From Clostridiales bacterium (GTDB lineage: Bacteria; Bacillota; Clostridia; Christensenellales; Pumilibacteraceae): 34,757 bases of DNA. This document shows positions 21,382 to 29,036 of this stretch, piece by piece; within the stretch, counting starts at the first letter, position 1, and each line of letters starts with the position of its first letter. The notes beneath the pieces are model-generated. The model was not told the origin of the DNA, did not search any database, and saw only the letters and a list, made by a program, of their open reading frames with translations. Both the position numbers and the translations under genes were made by a program. The stretch is taken from contig JAFLVF010000012.1 of the NCBI GenBank assembly GCA_022508425.1, positions 1 to 34,757 of the forward strand, given 5' to 3'.

Positions 21382-22803
21382 ATGAGAAGGACTAAAATCG
21401 TTTGTACGCTCGGTCCGTCGACCGACGACTATACCGTGCTCAAGGCAATGGCGCGCGCAGGAATGAACGTTGCGCGGCTCAATTTCTCGCACGGCAATTA
21501 CGACGAACACCGTCGGCGCATAGATATGGTCAAGCGGGTGAGAAAGGAATTGGCTCTGCCAATTGCCATTCTTCTCGACACCAAAGGTCCCGAGATACGC
21601 GTCAAGACGTTCAAAGACGGCAAGGTCAATCTCAAAAAGGGCAATAAGTTTACGTTTACCACGCGCGAGATAGAGGGCGACGAAAACGCCGTCTCAGTGA
21701 CGTACGAGGATTTGCCCAAGTATGTACATAAAGGCGCGCGCATACTCGTCAACGACGGGTTGATCGAGCTAATCGTCGAGTCCGTCAATTCGACCGATAT
21801 CGTGACGACCGTCAAGAACAACGGCGTTTTGTCAAACCGCAAGAGCATGAATCTGCCCGACACGCCCATCGATATGCCGTACCTATCCGATACGGACAGG
21901 GCGGATATAGAGTTCGGCTTGGAGCAGGACGTCGATTATATCGCCATGAGCTTTGTGCGGTCGGTAGAGGACGTCAGGATAATCAAGCGACTGCTCAACG
22001 AGCACAACAAGAACGAAGTTCAGCTCATAGCTAAGATAGAAAACCGCTCTGGCGTCGACAATATCGCGTCCATTATCGACGAGTGCGACGGCGCAATGGT
22101 GGCGCGCGGTGATATGGGCGTTGAAATTCCGTTCGAGGAATTGCCCGGCATTCAAAAGGACATGATCACGCGGTGCTACCGCAGCGGCAAGAAGGTCATC
22201 ACGGCGACGCAAATGCTCGAGTCAATGATTACCAATCCGCGCCCCACGCGCGCAGAGGTTTCGGACGTGGCCAACGCCATCTATGACGGCACGACGGCAA
22301 TCATGCTGTCGGGCGAGACGGCGGCCGGCGCGTATCCCGTCGAGGCGGTCGCGACCATGGCCAAGATTGCCGAGAATGCGGAGAGCGATATCAATTACAA
22401 GAAGCGGTTTAACGCGCTCGATCCGTCTATCAAGACGATTACCGACGCCGTGTCGCACAGCACTTGCGCGGCGGCGTTCGACCTCGACGCGAAAGCGATT
22501 ATCGCCGTTTCGCGCTCGGGATACACTGCGCGCAAGATTTCCCGATTCCGCCCGGCGGCGCCCATCATTGCGGCGACAACGTCCGAAAAGGCGTACAACC
22601 AGCTCGCCATGAACTGGGGCGTTGCGCCGACAATCAGCAAGATGCAAGAGTCGTCCGACGAATTGTTCCGCCACGCCATCAACTGCGCGCTTAATACCGG
22701 GCTTGTGTCAGAGGACGATCTCGTAATAATTGCGGCGGGTGTGCCCGTGGGTGTGTCCGGCAACACAAACACCATGCGTATCGAGTACGTCAAAAAGTTT
22801 TAG
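21382..22803 (+). CDS. pyk: Pyruvate kinase
   Basis: 473 residues, the standard length without the extra C-terminal PEP-utiliser domain of some Bacillus enzymes. It converts phosphoenolpyruvate and ADP to pyruvate and ATP, the last step of glycolysis. The N-terminal RRTKIVCTLGPS, NFSHG, the active-site DTKGPEIR, the catalytic IAKIENRSG, ARGDMGVE and ATQMLESM segments, and the C-terminal regulatory domain are all present. GGAGGA is seven bases before the ATG. Two-component genes follow after 24 bp with no visible promoter or terminator, so read-through is likely. Confidence 0.97.
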   Translation: MRRTKIVCTLGPSTDDYTVLKAMARAGMNVARLNFSHGNYDEHRRRIDMVKRVRKELALPIAILLDTKGPEIRVKTFKDGKVNLKKGNKFTFTTREIEGDENAVSVTYEDLPKYVHKGARILVNDGLIELIVESVNSTDIVTTVKNNGVLSNRKSMNLPDTPIDMPYLSDTDRADIEFGLEQDVDYIAMSFVRSVEDVRIIKRLLNEHNKNEVQLIAKIENRSGVDNIASIIDECDGAMVARGDMGVEIPFEELPGIQKDMITRCYRSGKKVITATQMLESMITNPRPTRAEVSDVANAIYDGTTAIMLSGETAAGAYPVEAVATMAKIAENAESDINYKKRFNALDPSIKTITDAVSHSTCAAAFDLDAKAIIAVSRSGYTARKISRFRPAAPIIAATTSEKAYNQLAMNWGVAPTISKMQESSDELFRHAINCALNTGLVSEDDLVIIAAGVPVGVSGNTNTMRIEYVKKF

Positions 22804-22827
22804 TCAATACTCGTATCGGTTATCATT

Positions 22828-23502
22828 ATGGACAACGAAAAAAAGAATATTCTAATAGTCGAGGACGAATCTCAGATTTCGCGCTTCCTGCAACTTGAGC
22901 TTGAGCACGAGGGCTATGAATGCAAGGTTGTCGCCGACGGCAGGGAAGCCCTGTCCGTCGCGCTCGACAGTGATTTCGACCTCATCATACTCGACGTCAT
23001 GCTCCCGTCACTAAACGGCATAGAGGTTTTGCGACGGCTCAGACAGGACAAGCAGACGCCGGTCATTATTCTGACTGCGCGCGACCAGGTCGTCGACAAG
23101 GTGACAGGGCTCGACATAGGCGCCAACGACTATATGACCAAGCCGTTCGCGATAGAAGAGCTGTTGGCGCGCATACGCCTGCACACAAAGCGCGCGGCAA
23201 CCCCCGCCGTCGTCATTTCGTGCGGCAAGCTGTCTATCAATCCCGAAGCGCGCGTCGCAACTTACGACGGGCGCCCCATCGACCTTACCAAAAAAGAATT
23301 CGACTTGCTGGAATACCTTATGCGCAACCGCAACATCGTCGTCGGCAGAGAAAAACTCTTGGACGCGGTGTGGGGGTTTGATTTTTACGGCAGTACCAAC
23401 GTCGTCGACGTGTATGTTAGATATCTTCGTTCCAAGATAGACGACGTTTACGGCGTGACTGTGATAGAAACTGTGCGCGGCGCGGGCTACGTCATAAGAT
23501 GA
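22828..23502 (+). CDS. OmpR/PhoB-family response regulator (ArlR-like)
   Basis: 224 residues. The receiver domain (1-120) has the acidic pair E12/D13, the phosphorylated D56 (LIILDVMLP) and the switch lysine in MTKPF. The winged-helix effector domain (about 130-224) ends in VRGAGYVIR. It should bind promoter DNA after phosphorylation by the kinase encoded next, whose ATG overlaps its stop codon. No Shine-Dalgarno is seen before this ATG, so it may rely on read-through from pyruvate kinase translation 24 bp upstream. Confidence 0.93.
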   Translation: MDNEKKNILIVEDESQISRFLQLELEHEGYECKVVADGREALSVALDSDFDLIILDVMLPSLNGIEVLRRLRQDKQTPVIILTARDQVVDKVTGLDIGANDYMTKPFAIEELLARIRLHTKRAATPAVVISCGKLSINPEARVATYDGRPIDLTKKEFDLLEYLMRNRNIVVGREKLLDAVWGFDFYGSTNVVDVYVRYLRSKIDDVYGVTVIETVRGAGYVIR

Positions 23503-24776
23503 GCGAGGAAGTGGAAAAGGACGCTTCGGGCGAAGTTGCACCCACCGCCGCTATAGCTTCCGATCAGGAAAAGAAAGAGGCGGTGCGCGACACTCTCAAC
23601 GAGCTGAAGAGCGAGGCGGTGCATGAGAAAAAGGTTAAACGCACTCCGTCCGAAACGGTATTTCTGATTGTAAAGATAATTTTCTTTCCCGTTACGCTCA
23701 TTGCAATGGGCGTGAGGAAATTTTTCAAGCATTTCAAGGTGGGAATCACGGCGAAAACGACCATAGTCTTTACCGCCGTTTTCGGCTTGATGCTAATCGG
23801 ATTTGCGGCGTTTACGCTTGCGAGCATAGGAAATTTGTTGAAAAGCGGCGGCAACATAACCGACGCTTATATGAAAAGGCTGATAATTACTTCGTCGGTG
23901 CTTGTTGCAGTGTTTATCGTGCTCGGAAGCGTGCTCGGCGGCATGACGAGCAGGTATATGATAAGCCCGGTAAGCAAGATGACCGAGCGCATCAAGCAGA
24001 TAACCGAGGAGAATATCTCGTCGGCACAGCTCGACCCCGTCGACTCTCAAGACGAGCTGATGGAGCTTACCGACCGAATTAACGCCATGCTCGAGTCGCT
24101 GAAAGACGCGTTCGAGCGACAGGAAAACTTCGTGTCCGACGCGTCGCACGAGCTGAAAACTCCGCTGTCCGTCATCGCAGGCTACGCCAATCTTTTGCGG
24201 CGGTGGGGCAAGGACGATCCGCAGATTCTCAACGAGAGTGTGGAAGCGATTACGCGCGAGAGCGAAAACATGAAGCGCATAGTCGATCAACTGTTGTGGC
24301 TTGCCAAGCTGGGCGACTTCGCGCTCAACAATTCCATATTCAACCTCTACGAAACGGTGGAAGATATAGTCGACGGCTACAAGACTGTCAACATCAAGCA
24401 CGAAATCACACTCGACGGCGATCCGTCGATCACGCTGAACACCGACAAAAATCTGATGACCGAAGCCGTGCGCACGCTTGTAGACAATGCTATCAAGTAC
24501 ACGCCCGCCGCCACAGGCAAAATCGATATACGAGTGGCGCGCGTCGACGGCCACGTCGAGCTGTCCATAACGGACAACGGAATAGGTATATCGGAAGCGG
24601 ACGCGGCGCACGTGTTCGAGCGGTTCTACCGCTGTGACAAGGTGCGCGGCCGCGAGTCCGGTTCGAGCGGGCTGGGGCTGACGATATGCAAATCCATCGT
24701 CGAGATGATGGGCGGCAATATCACGCTCAAGTCCAAGCTCGGCGAGGGCAGTACGTTTACCATAACACTATATTAG
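23499..24776 (+). CDS. Sensor histidine kinase (ArlS-like)
   Basis: 425 residues. The catalytic core is complete: HAMP (about 149-200), phospho-acceptor H217 in SDASHELKTPL, the N box DNAIKYTP, DNGIGIS, and GLGLTICK. The sensor part is odd. An N-terminal soluble stretch of about 50 charged residues is followed by three hydrophobic segments (about 53-72, 87-111, 128-148) with only about 16 residues between the last two. The signal is therefore probably sensed in or at the membrane. The ATGA overlap with the response regulator indicates coupling. Confidence 0.93.
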   Translation: MSEEVEKDASGEVAPTAAIASDQEKKEAVRDTLNELKSEAVHEKKVKRTPSETVFLIVKIIFFPVTLIAMGVRKFFKHFKVGITAKTTIVFTAVFGLMLIGFAAFTLASIGNLLKSGGNITDAYMKRLIITSSVLVAVFIVLGSVLGGMTSRYMISPVSKMTERIKQITEENISSAQLDPVDSQDELMELTDRINAMLESLKDAFERQENFVSDASHELKTPLSVIAGYANLLRRWGKDDPQILNESVEAITRESENMKRIVDQLLWLAKLGDFALNNSIFNLYETVEDIVDGYKTVNIKHEITLDGDPSITLNTDKNLMTEAVRTLVDNAIKYTPAATGKIDIRVARVDGHVELSITDNGIGISEADAAHVFERFYRCDKVRGRESGSSGLGLTICKSIVEMMGGNITLKSKLGEGSTFTITLY

Positions 24777-24829
24777 ACTGTCGCAAAATACAAGTATGCG
24801 CGGAGATGATAGCGCATATATTGTATTGT

Positions 24830-25087
24830 ATGGACAAGTCGTTGGAAATTATTTTGACCGTGGTCGCCGCGCTGATTATCACCGTGGTCGTCGTGTGGGT
24901 GACGAGGCAGAAGATGCGCGGCGCGACGAGACTGATTGCTAACACATTGTCGGGCGGCATACTCATCGCAGGGCTGTCCGCGCTCAACATAATCGTGCTT
25001 CCGTTCAATCTCTTGAATGTTCTATTGGTCGGCGTGCTCGGCTTGCCCGGCGCCGGGGTGGTGGCCGCCGCCGCGATTCTATTGTAA
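24830..25087 (+). CDS. BofA-family integral membrane protein
   Basis: 85 residues with two or three hydrophobic helices and the family-like segment ANTLSGG...LPFNLLNVLLVGVLGLPG. BofA in Bacillus holds the SpoIVFB protease inactive during sporulation; relatives also occur in non-sporulating Clostridia. No spoIVF genes are nearby, so its role here is open. The start is uncertain: ATG 24830 and in-frame ATG 24806 both lack a well-spaced ribosome binding site. It follows the histidine kinase by 53 bp on the same strand. Confidence 0.82.
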   Translation: MDKSLEIILTVVAALIITVVVVWVTRQKMRGATRLIANTLSGGILIAGLSALNIIVLPFNLLNVLLVGVLGLPGAGVVAAAAILL

Positions 25088-25130
25088 GCCGCGCTTAATA
25101 TTTGCGAACATGCGGGCAAGTTAAAAATAC

Positions 25131-25159
25131 TTGACCGCATATTTGTTTTGTGGTAGAAT
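25131..25159 (+). promoter_or_regulatory. Promoter of proS
   Basis: TTGACC (25131-25136), 17-bp spacer, TAGAAT (25154-25159) preceded by TGG. The leader is only about 28 nt, too short for a T-box. Confidence 0.8.
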
Positions 25160-25193
25160 GTGCGCATAGAAAAAGCCTAAACAAGAGGACATC

Positions 25194-26639
25194 ATGGCGG
25201 ATAACAAAGACAAGTTTGTAAATCAGATAGCGGACATCGACGCCGACTATACGCAGTGGTACACCGACGTTTGCCTCAAGGCCGAACTGTGCGATTACGG
25301 CCCGGTCAAGGGCACGATGGTTTTTCGTCCGTACGGCTACGCGATATGGGAAAACTTACAGGCCGAAGCGGACAAGAGATTCAAAGCCCACGGCGTGAAA
25401 AACGCGTATTTTCCTATGCTGATACCGCTGTCATTCCTCATGCGCGAGGCAGAACACGTCGAAGGGTTTGCGCCCGAGGTGGCGACTGTTACGCACGTCG
25501 GCGAAACGGAGCTTAGCGAAAAGCTGGTGCTTCGCCCGACGTCGGAGACGGTGATAGGCAATATGTACAGCAAGTGGATAGGCTCGTACCGCGACCTGCC
25601 GCTTAAACTAAATCAGTGGGCTAACGTCGTCAGATGGGAAAAAACGACGCGGCCTTTCTTGCGTACGAGCGAATTCCTGTGGCAGGAGGGACACACCGCG
25701 TTTGCGACTGCCGAAGAAGCGAACAACGACGCGCTCGAAATGCTCGACGTGTACAGCGAGATTGCGCGCGACGTACTTGCGCTTCCCGTATTTACCGGCA
25801 AGAAAACGGAGCGCGAGAAGTTTGCGGGCGCTGTCGCAACATACGGCATGGAAGCGATGATGCGCGACGGCAAGAGCCTTCAAGCGGGTACCACTCACTA
25901 CCTCGGCGAAAACTTTGCCAAAGCCTTCGACATTAAATTTTTGGACAAAGACGGCACGCATAAGTACGCGTATCAAGCGAGCTGGGGAATATCCACAAGG
26001 CTAATCGGCGCTATAATCATGGCGCACGGCGACTCGCGCGGTCTGAGACTGCCGCCCGTCGTGGCCCCCGTTCAAGCCGTTGTAGTGCCTATCGGCGCGA
26101 CCAAGAACGAAAAAGTGGGCGTAGCATCCCGCGAAATATACGACAAACTCATAGCGGCGGGCGTGCGCGCGGAGCTCGACGAGCGCGACCTTTCACCCGG
26201 ATTTAAGTTCAACCATTGGGAACTTCGCGGCGTACCCGTTCGCGTAGAGCTCGGCGGCCGCGACCTCGAGGCCGGGGTAGTCACCTTGTGCCGCAGAGAT
26301 ACGGGCGAGAAAATGACTGTCGCTATGGATAGCGCTACGGATACCGTAGTAAAGTTGATGGACGAGATAATGAACGGACTGTACGCATCTGCCGACAGCT
26401 TCAACAAAGCGCACGTCGTCGAGGTGAAAAATATGGACGAAATGAGCGCGGCGCTCGACGGCGGCAACTTCTGCGACGCATACTGGTGCGGCGATGAGAA
26501 CTGCGAGGTCGAGATCAAGCAAAAATACGCGGCGACGGCGCGCGTGTTCCACGCCGACCAAACCGGCGCGGATAAGCATAAGTGCGTGTGCTGCGGCAAG
26601 AAGGCCAAGCACAGAATTTACTTTGCAAGGGCATATTGA
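25194..26639 (+). CDS. proS: Prolyl-tRNA synthetase, short (archaeal/eukaryal-like) type
   Basis: 481 residues, class II synthetase that charges tRNA-Pro. It lacks the INS editing domain of the long bacterial ProRS and fits the ProS type 3 group found in some Firmicutes. Motif 2 is RWEKTTRPFLRTSEFLWQEGHTA (split around its arginines) and motif 3 includes HGDSRGLRLPP. The C-terminal region has the zinc-binding cysteines (CDAYWCGDENC, then CVCCGKKAKH) and the terminal tyrosine typical of this type. AAGAGGA is five bases before the ATG. It has its own promoter and a strong terminator. Confidence 0.96.
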   Translation: MADNKDKFVNQIADIDADYTQWYTDVCLKAELCDYGPVKGTMVFRPYGYAIWENLQAEADKRFKAHGVKNAYFPMLIPLSFLMREAEHVEGFAPEVATVTHVGETELSEKLVLRPTSETVIGNMYSKWIGSYRDLPLKLNQWANVVRWEKTTRPFLRTSEFLWQEGHTAFATAEEANNDALEMLDVYSEIARDVLALPVFTGKKTEREKFAGAVATYGMEAMMRDGKSLQAGTTHYLGENFAKAFDIKFLDKDGTHKYAYQASWGISTRLIGAIIMAHGDSRGLRLPPVVAPVQAVVVPIGATKNEKVGVASREIYDKLIAAGVRAELDERDLSPGFKFNHWELRGVPVRVELGGRDLEAGVVTLCRRDTGEKMTVAMDSATDTVVKLMDEIMNGLYASADSFNKAHVVEVKNMDEMSAALDGGNFCDAYWCGDENCEVEIKQKYAATARVFHADQTGADKHKCVCCGKKAKHRIYFARAY

Positions 26640-26674
26640 GATAAAACAGGATAGGGCGTAACAAATAAAATTGA

Positions 26675-26709
26675 AAACAGACCGTAGCGTGTAAAGCTAC
26701 GGTCTGTTT
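26675..26709. terminator. Bidirectional intrinsic terminator
   Basis: AAACAGACCGTAGC (26675-26688) pairs perfectly with 26696-26709. It ends proS on the plus strand and the converging DUF2188-like gene on the minus strand. Confidence 0.92.
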
Positions 26710-26728
26710 GTTTGTCATGTAATCTATA

Positions 26729-27673
26729 TCATATCTTTTGGAATTTGCCGTCTTTCTTGTGGACGACGAGCTGGGCGTGGAGCCTGCGCGCAAGGTCCTT
26801 TGCAATGACCAATGCTTCTTGCTTGGTGCCGAGGCGGCGGTACGTTCTGTCGGTATCCGAGCGCAAGACAATCCAATTGTTCTTGGCGCGGTCGAACTTG
26901 AGCGTAACCTTGATTGCCGAGTTCTCGTCGCCGTAATCGTCGTAATACTCGTCGTATTCGTCGTCATCGTCTTCTTCGACGACTTTGGGTGCCGGTTTGA
27001 CTTCTTTGACGGGCTTTGTTTCTTTTGCCGCCTTGGTAGCGGTGGTTTCTGCCGCCGCGCTCTTCTTGGCGGTCGACTTGGTCTCGGTCGGGGTGGTTGC
27101 GGCGAGCTTTTGCTGTAAAGCCTGCGCTTTGATTTGGGCGTTTTCGGCTTTGAGCTTGTTGATTTCGTTTTCTTGCTCGCGCGTCGTTTGATTGAGCTCG
27201 TTTATCTGGCGGTACAAATCTTTGTTGATTGTGCCTGCGCTCGCATTGGACTGTTCAAGCATGGAGGAAAGCGCGTTAATGCGGTTTTGCTTTTCCTTGT
27301 TGCTGTCCTCGAGCACTTCTATTGTGTGCTTTTGCTCGTCTACGCGTGCCGACAATACGCGCGCGGCTGTCTGTGCCTCGTCGAGCTTGGCGGAATTGTC
27401 GCCTTGTCCGACTTCGGCTATCACTTCGGCGCGAATTTTTTCACGAAGCGCCGCCTCGTCAACTTCGGACTTTGACCCGTCGTCGGCTTTGGCCGAAAGT
27501 TCTTTTATCTTTTTCTTGTTCTTGGAATGTCCCACGCCTGCGATTATGAACGTGATGATGAGTATGACAAGAAGCGCCGCGGCTACAATCAGCCACAGAC
27601 TGAAATATTCCACAGTCCACGTTCCGAGCGTATCGACAACCCATTCGTTGATGTTGTTTACAAATTCACTCAT
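26729..27673 (-). CDS. Membrane-anchored coiled-coil protein with DUF2188-like C-terminus
   Basis: 314 residues. A single membrane helix (about 25-47) is followed by a charged helical/coiled-coil region (about 55-185, many E/K/A/Q), an Ala/Thr/Lys/Pro-rich linker with KPVKEVKPA, a very acidic run of Asp, Glu and Tyr (about 230-250), and a small domain (about 253-314) ending VVHKKDGKFQKI that resembles DUF2188. The function of DUF2188 is unknown. The linker resembles those of proteins that span the cell-wall or nucleoid space. GGAGGA stands six bases before the ATG and a consensus promoter precedes it. Confidence 0.8.
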   Translation of the reverse strand: MSEFVNNINEWVVDTLGTWTVEYFSLWLIVAAALLVILIITFIIAGVGHSKNKKKIKELSAKADDGSKSEVDEAALREKIRAEVIAEVGQGDNSAKLDEAQTAARVLSARVDEQKHTIEVLEDSNKEKQNRINALSSMLEQSNASAGTINKDLYRQINELNQTTREQENEINKLKAENAQIKAQALQQKLAATTPTETKSTAKKSAAAETTATKAAKETKPVKEVKPAPKVVEEDDDDEYDEYYDDYGDENSAIKVTLKFDRAKNNWIVLRSDTDRTYRRLGTKQEALVIAKDLARRLHAQLVVHKKDGKFQKI

Positions 27674-27708
27674 TGTTTCCTCCGTATAGGTGTATAATTA
27701 CTTGCAAT

Positions 27709-27737
27709 ATTATACCATTGATTTGTATGCTTGTCAA
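27709..27737 (-). promoter_or_regulatory. Promoter of the DUF2188-like gene
   Basis: Minus strand TTGACA (27732-27737), 17-bp spacer, TATAAT (27709-27714) preceded by TGG. Confidence 0.9.
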
Positions 27738-27776
27738 GAGGTGTAAGAAATTTATAGGCATATGTTATTTCGCCGA

Positions 27777-27805
27777 TTGACATTTGTTGCGCATTACTCT
27801 ATAAT
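27777..27805 (+). promoter_or_regulatory. Promoter of metK
   Basis: TTGACA (27777-27782), 17-bp spacer, TATAAT (27800-27805). The start site lies about 20 bp before the ATG, leaving no room for a SAM riboswitch. Confidence 0.9.
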
Positions 27806-27830
27806 GTATACGATTGAGAGGGTATAGATT

Positions 27831-28985
27831 ATGTTACGAACAGTTTCGTCAGAAAGCGTCACGGAAGGACATCCCGACAAGGTCTGCGATTATATCGCCG
27901 ACTCCATACTCGACGCGGCGTTGTCGCTCGATCCCGACAGCCGCATAGCCTGTGAGGTGAGTTGCGCTACGGGGCTTTGCGTCGTGCTCGGAGAGTTCAC
28001 GACCAAGTCTGACTTTATAGACGTCCAGCACATAGCGCGCGAGGCGATAAGGGAGGTGGGTTATACCGATCCCTCGCTCGGCTTTGACGCGTCGAACTGC
28101 GCGGTGCTCAATTGTATCAACGGCCAGTCGCCCGATATCGCAATGGGCGTCGACAATCCCGTCGATATTTCGACCGACCCGTTTGACAAAATCGGTGCCG
28201 GCGATCAAGGCATGATGTTCGGCTATGCGTGCTCGGAGACAGAGCAGTTGATGCCCATGCCCATCACGCTCGCGCACGGTCTGACAAAACGGCTTAGCGA
28301 CGTGCGCAAATCGGGTGAGCTCGATTTCTTGCGCCCCGACGGCAAGGCGATGGTGTCACTCGACTACGACGGTGGCGTTGTCAAAAAAGTCAAGACGGTG
28401 GTCGTGTCCGCACAGCATGTGGAAAACGTTTCGGACAAAACGCTCAAAGACGGCATAATCGAGTGCGTTATAAAAAAAGTCGTGCCGGCAAAACTACTGA
28501 ACGGCGCGGAAATATTGATAAATCCTACGGGTAGGTTTGTCGTCGGCGGGCCCAAGGGCGATACGGGCGTTACGGGCCGAAAAATCATCGTCGACACCTA
28601 CGGCGGCGCGATTCCGCACGGCGGCGGCGCATTTTCGGGCAAGGACGCGAGCAAGGTAGACAGGTCCGCTTCGTACTACGCGCGTTACGTGTGCAAGAAC
28701 ATCATAGGCGCAAAGCTGTGCGACAAGGTGATGTTGCAGGTGGGCTACGCGATAGGTAAGGCGCGCCCTGTGTCGCTGTTTGTCGACACGTTCGGCACGG
28801 GCGACGACGAGAAGATTCGTAAAGCGGTAGAACGCGTGTTCGATTTCCGTCCCGCCGCCATTATCGACAAGTTGGGCTTGAAAGCGCCGATATACCGTCG
28901 CACTACAAACTACGGTCATTTCGGAAAATCGGATTTGCCGTGGGAACAACTCGACGCAGTAGAAGCGCTGAAGAGCGTGTATTGA
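27831..28985 (+). CDS. metK: S-adenosylmethionine synthetase
   Basis: 384 residues, normal length. It makes S-adenosylmethionine from methionine and ATP. The signature GAGDQGMMFGYA, the N-terminal GHPDKVCD, and the phosphate loop GGGAFSGKDASKVDRS are intact. GAGAGGG is about eight to ten bases before the ATG. RecD2 follows after 51 bp without a terminator, so the two share at least part of their transcript. A very strong promoter fits a housekeeping gene. Confidence 0.97.
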   Translation: MLRTVSSESVTEGHPDKVCDYIADSILDAALSLDPDSRIACEVSCATGLCVVLGEFTTKSDFIDVQHIAREAIREVGYTDPSLGFDASNCAVLNCINGQSPDIAMGVDNPVDISTDPFDKIGAGDQGMMFGYACSETEQLMPMPITLAHGLTKRLSDVRKSGELDFLRPDGKAMVSLDYDGGVVKKVKTVVVSAQHVENVSDKTLKDGIIECVIKKVVPAKLLNGAEILINPTGRFVVGGPKGDTGVTGRKIIVDTYGGAIPHGGGAFSGKDASKVDRSASYYARYVCKNIIGAKLCDKVMLQVGYAIGKARPVSLFVDTFGTGDDEKIRKAVERVFDFRPAAIIDKLGLKAPIYRRTTNYGHFGKSDLPWEQLDAVEALKSVY

Positions 28986-29036
28986 TATCTTGGCAGTTTG
29001 ATTGTAATATTCGGAGTGTTAGAAAGGTAATTTATT

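Noticed and set aside
25160-25193. T-box leader before proS
   Set aside because: The leader is about 28 nt, with no stem I or terminator hairpin.
27806-27830. SAM riboswitch before metK
   Set aside because: The leader after the promoter is about 20 nt, far too short.
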